A stretch of 5,913 nt of DNA from an uncultured Eubacteriales bacterium (GTDB lineage: Bacteria; Bacillota; Clostridia; Oscillospirales; Acutalibacteraceae): the NCBI GenBank assembly GCA_900322105.1, contig ONYV01000083.1, forward strand, positions 1 to 5,913. Direction: 5' to 3'. Every line of letters begins with the position of its first letter. Within the stretch, counting starts at the first letter, position 1. Below are positions 5,906 through 5,913 of this stretch, piece by piece. The notes below the pieces were generated by a model. It was not told the origin of the DNA. It was given only the letters and a program-made list of their open reading frames with translations, and did no database searches. A program made the position numbers and the translations under genes.

Positions 5906-5913
5906 AATAAAAC

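Noticed and set aside
1..5913. Mobile element, CRISPR array, toxin-antitoxin or phage defence system
   Set aside because: I saw no transposase, integrase, regularly spaced repeats or small paired genes. All long coding frames are accounted for by housekeeping genes or the lipoprotein.

Overview
The window looks like a core chromosomal segment from a low-to-mid-GC Firmicute, most likely a clostridial lineage near Ruminococcus/Oscillospiraceae. The evidence is the hprK, murB, rapZ, whiA gene set, a T-box leader ahead of alaS, and AGGAGGTGAT-type ribosome binding sites. The family placement is inference. I see no insertion sequence, phage gene, CRISPR array, tRNA or rRNA.

Left edge (1-430, minus strand): the first 40 codons of alaS (alanyl-tRNA synthetase) lie behind a T-box riboswitch leader of about 240 nt. 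The leader has a consensus promoter, a Stem I region, an antiterminator with the T-box sequence and a competing terminator. Uncharged tRNA-Ala would be expected to switch on alaS.

Middle left (about 480-1464, plus strand): a divergently transcribed gene with its own promoter encodes a 284-residue lipoprotein. It has a clear signal peptide and lipobox, a low-complexity Ser/Thr linker, and a C-terminal domain I cannot assign with certainty. It ends at a strong hairpin that also serves the convergent operon.

Right (1490-5905, minus strand): five genes run hprK > murB > rapZ > whiA > vanZ-like. They encode HPr kinase/phosphorylase (carbon catabolite control), MurB (peptidoglycan precursor synthesis), RapZ/YvcJ (nucleotide-binding regulator), WhiA (DNA-binding division/segregation factor) and a VanZ-family membrane protein. 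Spacing is tight downstream of murB: 24 nt, 43 nt, then a 4-nt ATGA overlap. A 96-nt gap separates hprK from murB. The set couples carbon status, cell-wall building and the cell cycle. yvcK, which usually sits between rapZ and whiA, is missing here.

Most of the window is conserved housekeeping DNA. The points most worth a second look are the terminator that overlaps the end of the vanZ-like reading frame, the missing yvcK, the VanZ-family gene coupled to whiA, and the unassigned lipoprotein. I did not find a convincing undescribed system.
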